38,629 nucleotides of DNA from an uncultured Granulosicoccaceae bacterium (GTDB taxonomy: Bacteria; Pseudomonadota; Gammaproteobacteria; Granulosicoccales; Granulosicoccaceae). How positions within the stretch are numbered: position 1 is the first letter of the stretch; each line of letters opens with the position of its first letter. Below the pieces are notes generated by a model, which was not told the origin of the DNA, searched no databases, and was given only the letters and a program-made list of their open reading frames with translations. Below are positions 26,137 to 35,125 of the stretch, one piece after another. Location of the stretch: contig CALISD010000081.1 of the NCBI GenBank assembly GCA_938041955.1, forward strand, positions 1 through 38,629, in the 5' to 3' direction. Made by a program: the position numbers and the translations under genes.

Positions 26137-27402
26137 TTATATGTATATCAATGGTGCCAAACCACCCCCCGGTGTTCTGAAATTGGTGGTTTGTCCTTGA
26201 TAAACTCTGGCGGCACCCAGCAGCCATTGGCCACGGTAGCTGTACACGCGAACATCGAACTTCATTTGTGTGTGTTGGCCTTCGACTTCAATTCTACGGG
26301 TTGGCGGTGGCACCATTGACTGTGCTACATAATCACCTTTTGATATGTTCTCCCAGACCTTGCGGGTGACTTTGTTTCCGCGGTATACGGCGCGGCTGCC
26401 AAAACCATTAGTGGGTTTAAAAAACAGGTGTTTGCGTCTGCTCCAGAGGTGGTCAGCGTCGCTTGTGTGAACGGTTTCGGTAAAGGGCAAGTGGGTCAAT
26501 GCATTGATGTGGTTTTGTGAAATACCCCAATTGTTTAAAAGCTCAGCGTTCTTCCAGATTGTCGGGTTGCGTTTGTCAGCGTAAATTGAATGATGGAATG
26601 GATTTGGGCTGATCACCGCAAGGTCATCCAGTAAGGCCTGCTTCAATACACTATTTTCTGTTTCTGAAAGAGTGAAGTCTGTGGTTCGGTTGTATATAAA
26701 GTCGACGGGTTGCTCGTTGCAGAGAAGTCTGCCGTCTTCGATCTGCAGATCTGATGGCGCGGCAATGACAGTCGCGATTCCGCTCTTCTCTAACAGGCAC
26801 TGAGCCAAACGCATGTCCGGAAATAAGTATTGGGATTCCGAATTTTGATCGATAATGGCTATACGGCCAGGCGCATATCGCCTTCCGCCTAGCTTCCATT
26901 CGTTTAATAGCATTTGTAGTAACTTTTGCTCGATGTCTGGAGCTGCGTCGAGAGTTTCAGCATCACACGGAGTTACCTTGCTGGTAATTGCTGACAGTAG
27001 ATGATGCATGATAAAAGCACCACCGGCGTTTGTGTTTACCTCGATGAGCCTTGGGCCGTCCGGGGTTAGGTGAAAATCATATCCCATCAGCAACCCTCGA
27101 GTGTGGCACTGAGGGTACTCAGGGGTGCTGTCTCTGTTGCGTATGTGCTGAATATACTGTGGCTGCGTGCTTATCGCTTCAATGGCGTTGATCTGGGATT
27201 GTATTTGTGTGACTTCTAATTTACTGACAAACACAGCGCTGTCAGCGAACAAATTGGACCGCTGCAGCAATTGACTTCGTATGTCTGGCGCAAGTGATGA
27301 GTCCTGCAGCTGGATGTCATCGATAACGGGTTGCATGCTTATGCAGTCACAGTTTTGGTTAAGTTCAGCGATAGTCTGGCTGTTTGATGGTGAACAGATC
27401 AT
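26137..27402 (-). CDS. ATP-grasp-like protein with permuted motif order
   Basis: A 421-residue soluble protein I cannot name. Two ATP-grasp features are visible in reversed order. The metal-binding strand RLIEVNTNAGG (E121, N123), normally near the end of an ATP-grasp domain, comes first. The glycine-rich nucleotide loop FFKPTNGFGSRAV (K329-G335) comes late, followed by KFDVRVYSYRG (D383) and NFRTPGGG. That order implies a circularly permuted ATP-grasp fold, which in relatives forms amide or peptide-like bonds. It convergently faces atzF and is the last gene of a likely minus-strand operon with tctBA and a metallophosphoesterase. The substrate is unknown. The ATP-grasp reading is inference from these motifs. 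Confidence 0.6.
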   Translation of the reverse strand: MICSPSNSQTIAELNQNCDCISMQPVIDDIQLQDSSLAPDIRSQLLQRSNLFADSAVFVSKLEVTQIQSQINAIEAISTQPQYIQHIRNRDSTPEYPQCHTRGLLMGYDFHLTPDGPRLIEVNTNAGGAFIMHHLLSAITSKVTPCDAETLDAAPDIEQKLLQMLLNEWKLGGRRYAPGRIAIIDQNSESQYLFPDMRLAQCLLEKSGIATVIAAPSDLQIEDGRLLCNEQPVDFIYNRTTDFTLSETENSVLKQALLDDLAVISPNPFHHSIYADKRNPTIWKNAELLNNWGISQNHINALTHLPFTETVHTSDADHLWSRRKHLFFKPTNGFGSRAVYRGNKVTRKVWENISKGDYVAQSMVPPPTRRIEVEGQHTQMKFDVRVYSYRGQWLLGAARVYQGQTTNFRTPGGGLAPLIYI

Positions 27403-27551
27403 ATTGCAGGTCCTGCGTTACCACTGCTGTGCTTGTGAGCCGATTGACATCGATGCCTGTTGTATGTCATCAATGGTTTTCAATCAGGTGCGTCTGGTGG
27501 AAGGTGGTGGCGTTAGGGGCAATTTACAATCTCAACCTGGACTAATCGATT

Positions 27552-27968
27552 TCACAAGACGGTTAGGCAACTACCAAGGCATGTCCGAACTATGCAAATA
27601 CACCGATCATAACGCCGGTAACCAGGTTGGGAATGGACAGAGTAGAAGTGCCGTTTCAGGTTCACGGGTGCGCCGCGCCATCGGAGAAAAAAGCCGAATC
27701 CGGTCTGCCAGATAATTAACAGAATAGAAGCGACAAAAAACAAGTTGCCAAATGGATTGCCCATAAAGGCGATATGCAGTGCAGCGATCGCTGCAGCAGC
27801 AACAATGCCAACGTGGGGGAGAGTGGGGTCGAGATAAATGACTCTTCGCTTTAGCACACTGGTCCTCGATGGTGCTTTGTATTCCGGTAAAAGGCGTTTT
27901 GAGATAGGGCTTTTAGCCATGACAACCTTCAATAGTGTTCTGAAGTAGATGAACACGAAGGCCCGCAT
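27552..27968 (-). CDS. Small membrane protein, possible frameshift near its end
   Basis: A 138-residue hypothetical protein with two predicted membrane segments (VGIVAAAAIAALHIAF and NLFFVASILLIIW). I do not recognise the family. An internal ATG at 27920 has a better ribosome site (GAAGG, five bases) and would give 122 residues. The last ~35 residues are Arg/Cys-rich and unlike the rest. Removing one A from the AAA complementary to 27654-27656 would instead end in LNGTSTLSIPNLVTGVMIGVFA-like sequence (here split: LNGTSTLSIP, NLVTGVMIGVFA) with a stop at 27590-27592, a natural third membrane segment. The gene may be frameshifted or the read may hold an error. Confidence 0.45.
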   Translation of the reverse strand: MRAFVFIYFRTLLKVVMAKSPISKRLLPEYKAPSRTSVLKRRVIYLDPTLPHVGIVAAAAIAALHIAFMGNPFGNLFFVASILLIIWQTGFGFFLRWRGAPVNLKRHFYSVHSQPGYRRYDRCICIVRTCLGSCLTVL

Positions 27969-28017
27969 GGCGATGTCACCAACAGCTTCACCGATCTCGG
28001 TAAGGAACGTTTCTTTT

Positions 28018-29769
28018 TCAACCGTCGGGAGTGAAATCTAGTTGCCAATTTATCAATGATATTGCAGAAGATCGCAGATTGAAGTGCCGATCAAGAAGAC
28101 CGTTGCGTGGCGCGTAGCCGCGGTCAATATCGACATAGGTGTCTAGTTGCAGATTAAGGTGTTTAGAAGCATTTGAGATATTCATGGCTGCAATAATTCG
28201 TTCGCCAATGGCGTGGTCGTCAAAATTACCGTCGGCAGGATTCTCTTTAGCCAGCTTAATGTTCACCGTAGCTGAAATATTTTGGGACTCGCACCACTCG
28301 TCTATCTGATGCAGGGTGTTGATGTCATGTTCCCATGGTAGTTGGAAGACGATACCTTGAAACGAGCGTGAGTCACACCAGGCATTGATCGCCTGACTGG
28401 ATTCTTCCTCTAAAGGCCATTTGTAGCCGGAGGTGACACTATGAAAGTACAACCCATCGTTTTTTCGTCCTGTGGATGCAATGGACAGCCAAACCTTGTG
28501 CATCGAAAACTCTGGTGGAAGCGTGACGATCGGGTCGCCCTGCTGGGTGATTAACTCAAACGATGTAATACTGGCCAGAAGTTCGCCGCATTGCTGTGCT
28601 GCCTGATTGAGTTTATCCACTGAGCCGAACAGGTGAAATTGGATACCCGCGTGTTGATAGTCTTGTATTCGAGTGCGAATAGTCTCATCAAGAAAATCCT
28701 GTAACGGCACGCGGACGTCTTTCAAGCCAATCTGCCACAGGCGTAGCAGGGTGTAATCGTTGCGGGCACGCTTTCGACTGAATTCCTCCATTGGGCCGTT
28801 GTAGGGAAGGTCGATGGATTCATGCCATGCGTGGCGTAAATGAACTTGTACCGTGGTTGGGCTGTTTTCGGTTTTGCTGTGTGCGGCAGCTTGGTCAGTA
28901 GGTGAAACATTAGTGGTGTCGTTGAGCGGTACGAAGTTAATGCTGTGGTTTCTATTTGATACGTCTACAGTGGTTACAAAGAATTTGCCTGTGTCGTCTC
29001 GACCGAATTCCGCTGTTGGTGCAATTTTGAAAAGCTCTGCGTAGTCTTGTCTGGTAAAGCTTGTAGCAGGCAGAATATAAAAACTGGTGTCGTCAATTCT
29101 ATTGTAAAAGAAATGATGAACGTGGCCTGAGAACACCGCCTCTACTTTGTATTCACTGAATAAGTTCAGCAGCTTTGATCGAGCCGGTTCAGCAATATTG
29201 TCGTAGTGTTCATCTTCATCACGGCTGTGAACAAAGTGCGGGTAGTGCGATATAACAAATATTCGCTTGCCGTTGTATTCAGTCAGTGACTTTTCGAGCC
29301 AGCTGAGTTGCGCATTTTCCTGAGCCAGTCCAGTATTCCAGATTGAAGAGTTCACCACAATAAAGCCGCAGCTTTCATGGATGAACTTGTAGTGATCTGT
29401 GCCGAAGGCCGATCGATAGGTGGCAATGGATTGCTCACTAACCACTGCGGCCGGACTACCGGGCATAGGTTTGTCACCCACATCATGGTTGCCCGGCGTG
29501 TAGTGGACCGGCACGCTGCTGTCATCGAACAGAGTGCGAGCACAGTTCACTGCGGGCTCGTAGGACTCCATATGTGGTAGCGGATGTACCATGTCACCAA
29601 GATGAACGATAAAGTCCAGTGATTGAGTCTGAAGTGTTTTATAGGCCGCAAGTGCGCGTTCATTGGCTAAGGCATTTACAGGAAAAGGCGACGACAAGTC
29701 TCCTGCTGGATTACGGATGTGCGTGTCACTGATAATACCGAATCGAAAGTGTGTGTCGTCTGGATTCAA
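28018..29769 (-). CDS. Calcineurin-like metallophosphoesterase with long C-terminal domain
   Basis: A 583-residue protein whose first ~270 residues form a metallophosphoesterase domain with all metal motifs: D15-x-H17 (ISDTH), G58-D59 (LGDMVH), G93-N94-H95-D96, H175 (SHYPHF) and G215-H216-V-H218. The arrangement resembles class III cyclic-nucleotide and glycerophosphodiester phosphodiesterases. Residues ~300-583 form a second domain of alternating strands and helices (for example RLWQIGLKDVRVPLQDF), possibly a TIM-like barrel that I cannot name. There is no signal peptide, so it acts in the cytoplasm. It starts 35 bp after tctA and may work on a compound imported with its neighbours. The enzyme class is firm; the substrate is unknown. 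Confidence 0.8.
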   Translation of the reverse strand: MNPDDTHFRFGIISDTHIRNPAGDLSSPFPVNALANERALAAYKTLQTQSLDFIVHLGDMVHPLPHMESYEPAVNCARTLFDDSSVPVHYTPGNHDVGDKPMPGSPAAVVSEQSIATYRSAFGTDHYKFIHESCGFIVVNSSIWNTGLAQENAQLSWLEKSLTEYNGKRIFVISHYPHFVHSRDEDEHYDNIAEPARSKLLNLFSEYKVEAVFSGHVHHFFYNRIDDTSFYILPATSFTRQDYAELFKIAPTAEFGRDDTGKFFVTTVDVSNRNHSINFVPLNDTTNVSPTDQAAAHSKTENSPTTVQVHLRHAWHESIDLPYNGPMEEFSRKRARNDYTLLRLWQIGLKDVRVPLQDFLDETIRTRIQDYQHAGIQFHLFGSVDKLNQAAQQCGELLASITSFELITQQGDPIVTLPPEFSMHKVWLSIASTGRKNDGLYFHSVTSGYKWPLEEESSQAINAWCDSRSFQGIVFQLPWEHDINTLHQIDEWCESQNISATVNIKLAKENPADGNFDDHAIGERIIAAMNISNASKHLNLQLDTYVDIDRGYAPRNGLLDRHFNLRSSAISLINWQLDFTPDG

Positions 29770-29804
29770 GGTTTTATTGCCTGCAAATGGACTTGTCAGA
29801 AAGG

Positions 29805-31295
29805 TTACTGGTTAACCAGCGGTGGGGTGCCGGGTTTTTGATGTTGGTAAATGAGAAACGCGATGGAAAAGCTTGTGAGTATCCAGAAGAACCAGCAGAT
29901 ACCGCTTGAGAAAAATATCGCGTAGCTGCCTTTGCTGATCAGAAGCGATTGGCGGAAGTTGTCCTCCAGCAGCGGTCCTAAGATAAAAGCAATTAAGAAC
30001 GGTGCAACCGGAATGGATAACTTCAGCATGCCGAAGCCGATTGCTCCCATTAAAAACATTACACCAACATCAAAGATGGTGTTGTTTACTGCGTAAGAGC
30101 CGAACACGCAAAGAATGAGTACGCATGGGAATAGCCTGCTCTTTGGGATGTCAGCGATTTTGGAAATGGCCTTTATGGATAGTTTACCAACGATAAAGAG
30201 GTATACAGAACTGAGCATGATTCCCATAAAGATGGCATAGATAAGGGACAGGTTTTCCTGAAACATCAGCGGGCCGGGGCGTAGCCCATGAATCATAAAT
30301 GCGCCCAGAATAATCGCGGTGATGACGTCCCCTGGAATGCCAAGTGCCAACAACGGTATCATTGTCGCGCCGGCCACGCCGTTGTTACCCGCTTCGGCAG
30401 CAGCCACTCCTTCGATTTGTCCTTTGCCAAAAGAGTCGGGGTCTTTGGAGGTTCGGCGGGCTTCACTGTAAGACATGAAGGCAGCCGGAGCGCCTCCAAT
30501 ACCCGGTATAGCACCGAGGATCACACCGATAAAACTACCGCGTAGGATCGATTTTATGCAGCTCTTTACATCAGCCAGGCTCGCGCCTTTTCCTGCAAGT
30601 GTTGTTTTGGCGGTGGTTTTTTCTTTCGAGATGAAATAATTGATGATCTCCGGCATGGCGAATAGCCCGATAAGTACCGGAATAAAGGTGAGGCCGCTCA
30701 TCAGGTTGACCTGCCCGAATACAAATCGATTGGTGCCGTAGATGAGATCCAGCCCGACAGTTGCCAGTAGCAAACCAAGGCAGGCGGCACCAAAGCCTTT
30801 TAAAAGCTGATTACCTGAAACACCTGCGATGATGGTTAGTGAGAAAACGATCAGTGTGAATAGCTCTGCCGATCCGAAGTTCAGTGCGAAGGTGGCGAGA
30901 TAACCTGCGAAAAGAATCAGTGAGATGTTGGATATGAAGTCGGCAATACAGGAAGCAATCAGTGCGATATCGAGTGCGCGCCTTGCTTCCCCTTTTTGTG
31001 CTAACGGATAGCCATCAAGTACGGTGCAGGAGGCAGCTGGTGTGCCAGGCGTATTAATTAAGATGGCCGTAATTGAGCCGCCGTAGATACCACCTTTATA
31101 TACCCCGAGAAGTAATAATATACCGGTGACAGGTGGAAGCGCGAAGGTGAACGGCAATGTTAACGCGACAGCCATAGGCGTCGTCATGCCTGGTATAGCG
31201 CCAACAACGGTTCCTACCACTACACCAACTAAAAGTGCCAGTGCGTTTTCGATGGTTGCGAACAGGGTAAACGCTTCTGATAGTAGCTCTAGCAT
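29805..31295 (-). CDS. tctA: Tripartite tricarboxylate transporter large permease TctA
   Basis: A 496-residue TctA-family inner-membrane protein with about 11-12 membrane segments. Family landmarks are the N-terminal VVGAIPGMTTPMAVAL, then GGIYGGSITAILINTPGTP, and a second GAIPGIGGAPAAFMSY and ALGIPGDVITAI region, reflecting the internal repeat. It carries substrate delivered by a TctC protein, driven by an ion gradient. It lies one base after tctB on the minus strand, while the binding-protein gene is divergent. The transported carboxylate or related compound is not determinable from sequence. Confidence 0.95.
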   Translation of the reverse strand: MLELLSEAFTLFATIENALALLVGVVVGTVVGAIPGMTTPMAVALTLPFTFALPPVTGILLLLGVYKGGIYGGSITAILINTPGTPAASCTVLDGYPLAQKGEARRALDIALIASCIADFISNISLILFAGYLATFALNFGSAELFTLIVFSLTIIAGVSGNQLLKGFGAACLGLLLATVGLDLIYGTNRFVFGQVNLMSGLTFIPVLIGLFAMPEIINYFISKEKTTAKTTLAGKGASLADVKSCIKSILRGSFIGVILGAIPGIGGAPAAFMSYSEARRTSKDPDSFGKGQIEGVAAAEAGNNGVAGATMIPLLALGIPGDVITAIILGAFMIHGLRPGPLMFQENLSLIYAIFMGIMLSSVYLFIVGKLSIKAISKIADIPKSRLFPCVLILCVFGSYAVNNTIFDVGVMFLMGAIGFGMLKLSIPVAPFLIAFILGPLLEDNFRQSLLISKGSYAIFFSSGICWFFWILTSFSIAFLIYQHQKPGTPPLVNQ

Positions 31296-31296
31296 T

Positions 31297-31800
31297 CTAT
31301 TGCAACTTCAGTAGTAACGGGTCAAGGATGCCGCCCGGTATCGGGATATTGGCGACCTGAGTGAAAAACAAATAAAGACACAACGGCAGCGTGACTGAAA
31401 TAATAAGTATTGCAACGATGTTGCGCTCCCCTGCGAGCAACAACATTGCAAGTAGGGCCAGTATGGGGCCCAGAACAAACCCGAGATACTCAAGAAACCA
31501 ATAGAGTAAAAAAAGGATGAACACGATAGGGACTAACAATTGATAGCGCGAAGTGCTTTCTTGCTGATTCGTCGGGTTTAGTGGTTTTGGTAATAACGAA
31601 CGTATGAGAATCAGGCAGCCTAATGCAAGCAGGCAGTAACTGACGAGTCGTGGATAGTACGATGGGCTAAGCGCTACAAACTTAACCTTTTTGGGTTCCT
31701 GTACTCCGTAGGGAATGGCGATCCAGATGATAGCCGTTGCCAAAAGAATAAAAACCGCGGCGCTGAGTAAATTTCTTGTGCGTTCAGACCTAAGCATCAA
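31297..31800 (-). CDS. tctB: Tripartite tricarboxylate transporter small subunit TctB
   Basis: A 167-residue membrane protein with four predicted membrane segments (starting LLSAAVFILLATAIIWIAI) and a loop with SPSYYPRLVSYCLLALG, the pattern of TctB proteins. Members are poorly conserved, so the call rests on size, topology and position directly before tctA. Translation may start at either of two adjacent ATG codons (31800 or 31797). It is transcribed away from tctC, 176 bp away. Confidence 0.9.
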   Translation of the reverse strand: MMLRSERTRNLLSAAVFILLATAIIWIAIPYGVQEPKKVKFVALSPSYYPRLVSYCLLALGCLILIRSLLPKPLNPTNQQESTSRYQLLVPIVFILFLLYWFLEYLGFVLGPILALLAMLLLAGERNIVAILIISVTLPLCLYLFFTQVANIPIPGGILDPLLLKLQ

Positions 31801-31976
31801 TATTGTCTTACGGGAGTATTGTCGCTATCAGGAAGGGCGCCGTTTGGACTGGAATAGTTCATTCTGACATGCTAGTTTCGAGCGACATAGAAAGATTGTT
31901 TAGTATCCGCAATTACAAGTCAAGAGAACAAAAGGTTGTTGTCTCTCTGCTTGCCATCAATGACTCTGGGGGAATT

Positions 31977-32954
31977 ATGTTTAAAAAAAGGTTTCTGACT
32001 GCAGTGGCGTCTGCACTGATGTTCGTATCTGCGAGCGCTGTCGCAGACGACTATCCATCTCGTCCCATCTCAATTGTGATTCCTTACGGGCCGGGTGGTG
32101 CAGCTGACCTTTCTGCCCGACTCATTGCGGGTAGTGCTCCGAGTTATTTGGGGCAATCCATATTGCCAGTGAATAAGGCAGGTGCTGCTGGAGTGGTGGG
32201 GTCAAATTTTGTACTGAATTCAAAGCCGGACGGCTATACCTTGCTTTCCGCCAGAGTAGGCTCGCAGATGGGTGTGCCTGCGATGAACAAGACCATTCCG
32301 TATAAATGGGATGACTTTACGATAATCGGTATGACTGAACTGAATCCGTTTGTATTGACCGTACCTGCTGACTCACCGCACCAGACTTTTGCAGACTTTG
32401 AAAAAGCGGTAAAAGAGGGGGCTGAGATGACGTACTCATCAGCCGGGGTCGGAACACTGCTTCATATAGCCACCGCAGTGATGATTGATGCGATGGGAGC
32501 AGATCCAGATGCGTTTACGCATGTCCCTTATAAAGGCGGTGGTAAGGCGCGTACAGCGGTGGTTTCCGGGCAGGTTGATTTTTCCTGGGGCAATCTCTCG
32601 GCTTCTCTGGGGGCGATGCAATCCGGTCAGTTAAAAGCACTGGCGGTTACCACCAGTGAGCGGTTTGCTGCCATTCCAGATATTCCAACCGCAAGCGAAG
32701 TTGGCTATACGAACCTGGAAAAAATCATTGGTTGGAGCGCAATCTATGGCCCGGCCGATCTGCCTGAGGATGTGGTTAATAAGTGGGTAGGTGCGCTGGA
32801 AAGTCTTAAAGATGATGCAGGGTGGAACAAACTCACCAAAGGGTTGGGTAATATTGTCAGCATTATGGGGCCCGAAGAAACCAAAGCTTTTGTTGAATCG
32901 CAATATGCTGTTTTTGATGAAGCGATCAATAAACTGGGTATGAGAGTCGAGTAA
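31977..32954 (+). CDS. tctC: TctC/Bug family substrate-binding protein
   Basis: A 325-residue periplasmic binding protein of the Bug/TctC family. The ATG at 31977 has GGGGGA upstream and starts a clean Sec signal peptide (FKKRFLTAVASALMFVSASAVA), cleaved before DDYPSRP. The family's ligand loop YGPGGAADLSAR follows at about 38-49. An upstream in-frame start at 31803 would bury this signal and is rejected. It supplies substrate to TctBA, encoded divergently. A strong terminator follows it, so it is transcribed alone. Confidence 0.93.
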   Translation: MFKKRFLTAVASALMFVSASAVADDYPSRPISIVIPYGPGGAADLSARLIAGSAPSYLGQSILPVNKAGAAGVVGSNFVLNSKPDGYTLLSARVGSQMGVPAMNKTIPYKWDDFTIIGMTELNPFVLTVPADSPHQTFADFEKAVKEGAEMTYSSAGVGTLLHIATAVMIDAMGADPDAFTHVPYKGGGKARTAVVSGQVDFSWGNLSASLGAMQSGQLKALAVTTSERFAAIPDIPTASEVGYTNLEKIIGWSAIYGPADLPEDVVNKWVGALESLKDDAGWNKLTKGLGNIVSIMGPEETKAFVESQYAVFDEAINKLGMRVE

Positions 32955-33042
32955 CTCTCAGTCCCGCGCGGACGCTGGCGGGTTTATCGTCGGATTGTCT
33001 TTGGCTTGGGTTATCCGGGTATATCGTGTGTGGATGTTGGGC

Positions 33043-33080
33043 AACGGGGTTGGTGATTACGCTAACCCCGTTTTTCGTTT
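33043..33080 (+). terminator. Intrinsic terminator after tctC
   Basis: AACGGGGTT (33043-33051) pairs with AACCCCGTT (33064-33072) across a 12-base loop, followed by TTTTCGTTT. This is a standard rho-independent terminator and separates tctC from the choline-sulfatase gene. Confidence 0.85.
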
Positions 33081-33117
33081 GAGCGTTTGCAAAGACAATC
33101 AGTGAAGATAATTCTCT

Positions 33118-34653
33118 ATGGCAAATCAACCTAATATACTATTTATAATGGCCGATCAGATGGCCGCTAAAGCGTTAAAGTTGTATGGGAATCCGCTTGT
33201 TAAAACACCCAACCTTGATGCATTGGCAGCGTCTGGTGTGGTGTTTGATAACTGCTATTGCAACCTGCCGATGTGTGGTCCTTCGCGCGCTTCTTTGCAC
33301 ACAGGTAAGTTACCGTTTTCAATGGCTATGTATGATAACGCCAGTGAATTTCATGCGGGTATTCCAGCCTTGCCGCACTACTTGAGAGCGCTTGGTTATC
33401 GTCCGGAACTTTCAGGCAAAATGCATTTCGTGGGCCCCGATCAGCTACACGGTTATGAAAAACGCCACACAACAGAAATCTACCCGGCCAACTTTGCATG
33501 GACCGTTGACTGGACACAGGGCAGGGAGTACCGGCCGACAAACCTTACGATGGCACCGATTATAGAATCCGGTACCTGTGTTCGTTCTATGCAGATGGAC
33601 TATGATGACGAGGTTGAATACCACTCTGTGCAGGCGATCTACGATTTAGCACGTGCCGCTGATGACAAACCGTTTTTACTCACGGTCTCCTTTACATCAC
33701 CGCACTCTCCGTTTGTGATCACCGATGAGTATTGGAATCTTTATCACCACGACGACATTGAACTACCGACTGTTGCGGAAATTCCATTAGATGAAAAAGA
33801 TCACTTAAGTCGGAATTTGCACTACTGTCAGGCACGACATCTTTTCACCGTTACTGATGATCATCGTCGTGTGGCGCGCCATGCCTACTACGGAATGATT
33901 TCCTATATTGACGACAAGATTGGCAAGCTGGTCGAGACGCTCGAAAAGACCGGATTACGTGAAGACACCATTGTGGTGTTTACATCAGACCACGGCGAGA
34001 TGATGGGTGAGCGTGGCATGTGGTTTAAGCAGCACTTTTTCGAATGGGCCGCCAAAGTTCCGTTAGTCGTTTCCTGGCCGGCTAACTGGTCGTCCAATAG
34101 GGTGACGGAAAACGTTTCCTTAATAGACCTGATGCCGACCTTTATTGATGTGGCGAATGATGGACCGTTTGATGACTACGTCGGGCACATTGATGGTCAG
34201 TCGCTGGTGCCTTGTTTGCAGGGAAAGGACGATACGCTTAGTGATGTTGTGATATCCGAGTTTGCGGCTGATGGTTCCACGGGCCCCAGTAGAATGGTGC
34301 GCCAGGGGGATTGGAAGTACATGTATCTTGAGGGAAAGGATGAGCTGCTTTACAACCTGAAAGATGATCCGGAGGAAATTAACGATCTGTCCGCTCAGCA
34401 GGAGTTTTCCACAATCAAAAGTAAGCTTTCAGCCACTGCACTTGATAATTGGAATCCTGCGCAGTGGTACGACACGATAAGCCTTAGCCAACAAGAGCGT
34501 CTAAAAATTCATCGGGTAACCAATGGTGAGCCAACTTACGTTAACAAGATACGTGATGATGATGGTCAACGGTATATCCGCAATGGGAGTGCTGCCGATA
34601 CCAAGGCACGTGCGCGCCTTCCTTATGTAGCCGCTGCAAAGCCTGATAAGTAG
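33118..34653 (+). CDS. betC: Choline-sulfatase
   Basis: A 511-residue type I sulfatase. The formylglycine site is C53-G-P-S-R57 (CxPSR), followed at about 60-63 by LHTG. Metal and active-site residues are seen in LFIMADQM (D13), SGKMHFVGPDQLHG (K101, H103) and TSDHGEMMGERG. The SGKMHFVGPDQLHG block and the C-terminal RYIRNG segment are typical of choline-sulfatases (BetC), which release choline and sulfate from choline-O-sulfate. No signal peptide is present, as in BetC. Choline oxidation genes (betA, betB) are not in the window. A general arylsulfatase is the alternative, but the motif match favours BetC. It has its own promoter, since a terminator precedes it. Confidence 0.85.
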   Translation: MANQPNILFIMADQMAAKALKLYGNPLVKTPNLDALAASGVVFDNCYCNLPMCGPSRASLHTGKLPFSMAMYDNASEFHAGIPALPHYLRALGYRPELSGKMHFVGPDQLHGYEKRHTTEIYPANFAWTVDWTQGREYRPTNLTMAPIIESGTCVRSMQMDYDDEVEYHSVQAIYDLARAADDKPFLLTVSFTSPHSPFVITDEYWNLYHHDDIELPTVAEIPLDEKDHLSRNLHYCQARHLFTVTDDHRRVARHAYYGMISYIDDKIGKLVETLEKTGLREDTIVVFTSDHGEMMGERGMWFKQHFFEWAAKVPLVVSWPANWSSNRVTENVSLIDLMPTFIDVANDGPFDDYVGHIDGQSLVPCLQGKDDTLSDVVISEFAADGSTGPSRMVRQGDWKYMYLEGKDELLYNLKDDPEEINDLSAQQEFSTIKSKLSATALDNWNPAQWYDTISLSQQERLKIHRVTNGEPTYVNKIRDDDGQRYIRNGSAADTKARARLPYVAAAKPDK

Positions 34654-34662
34654 AAGTGGCTT

Positions 34663-34821
34663 GTGGGCTGTTTGGAAAATTCGGTAGCACGGATCCAAGC
34701 CGCAGCCGCCATAGTGGCGTTAGAAAAATTCGACTTAGGCCCGCTATGCCTGCATTTTCCCGCCTTGCTCTGACGACTGTGGCTGTGAAAAGTTTGTTAC
34801 CGAACTTCTCACACGGCCCAC
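34663..34821. repeat. MITE-like imperfect palindrome A
   Basis: The two ends of this ~159-bp segment are imperfect inverted repeats: of the terminal 27 bases (from GTGGGC inward, including TTCGGTA) 20 match. The match continues inward with a short offset. An inner perfect hairpin CGCCAtagTGGCG is also present. It starts nine bases after the choline-sulfatase stop. The ends loosely resemble ISL3-type termini, but I am unsure. No target-site duplication is evident and no transposase is encoded. Confidence 0.55.
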
Positions 34822-35125
34822 TAGCCTGCATTATTCATGTGGACGACAAGATGAACTGAAGGTATGAATCTTTTGATAGCGCATCACACTCTTCTATGGT
34901 GTACCTGTCCACTCTGTCCATTCGACCTCAGAGTCCCATTCTTGTCTGATTAGGCACGCCCCGTCTCACCCGATCTCGCTCGGCACATGGCCGGCCACGT
35001 TGCCACGTGATAGGCCAGCCTGTTTAGCGCTAGTGCACATAAAGACTGAGTCGTTTGGAATAATGCAGGTTAAAATAGTTAAGTGGGCTGAATCAGCTAT
35101 TCTCGAAACTGCAATTACCCTATGC
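34822..35125. other. Non-coding spacer between two palindromes
   Basis: About 300 bases between the MITE-like elements. I see no gene, RNA or convincing promoter in it. Confidence 0.4.

Noticed and set aside
27281..27715. 144-codon + strand open frame
   Set aside because: Overlaps the ATP-grasp and small membrane genes on the opposite strand and shows no recognisable domain.
34657..34827. Target-site duplication around palindrome A
   Set aside because: The eight-base flanks on either side do not match under the end positions I tried.
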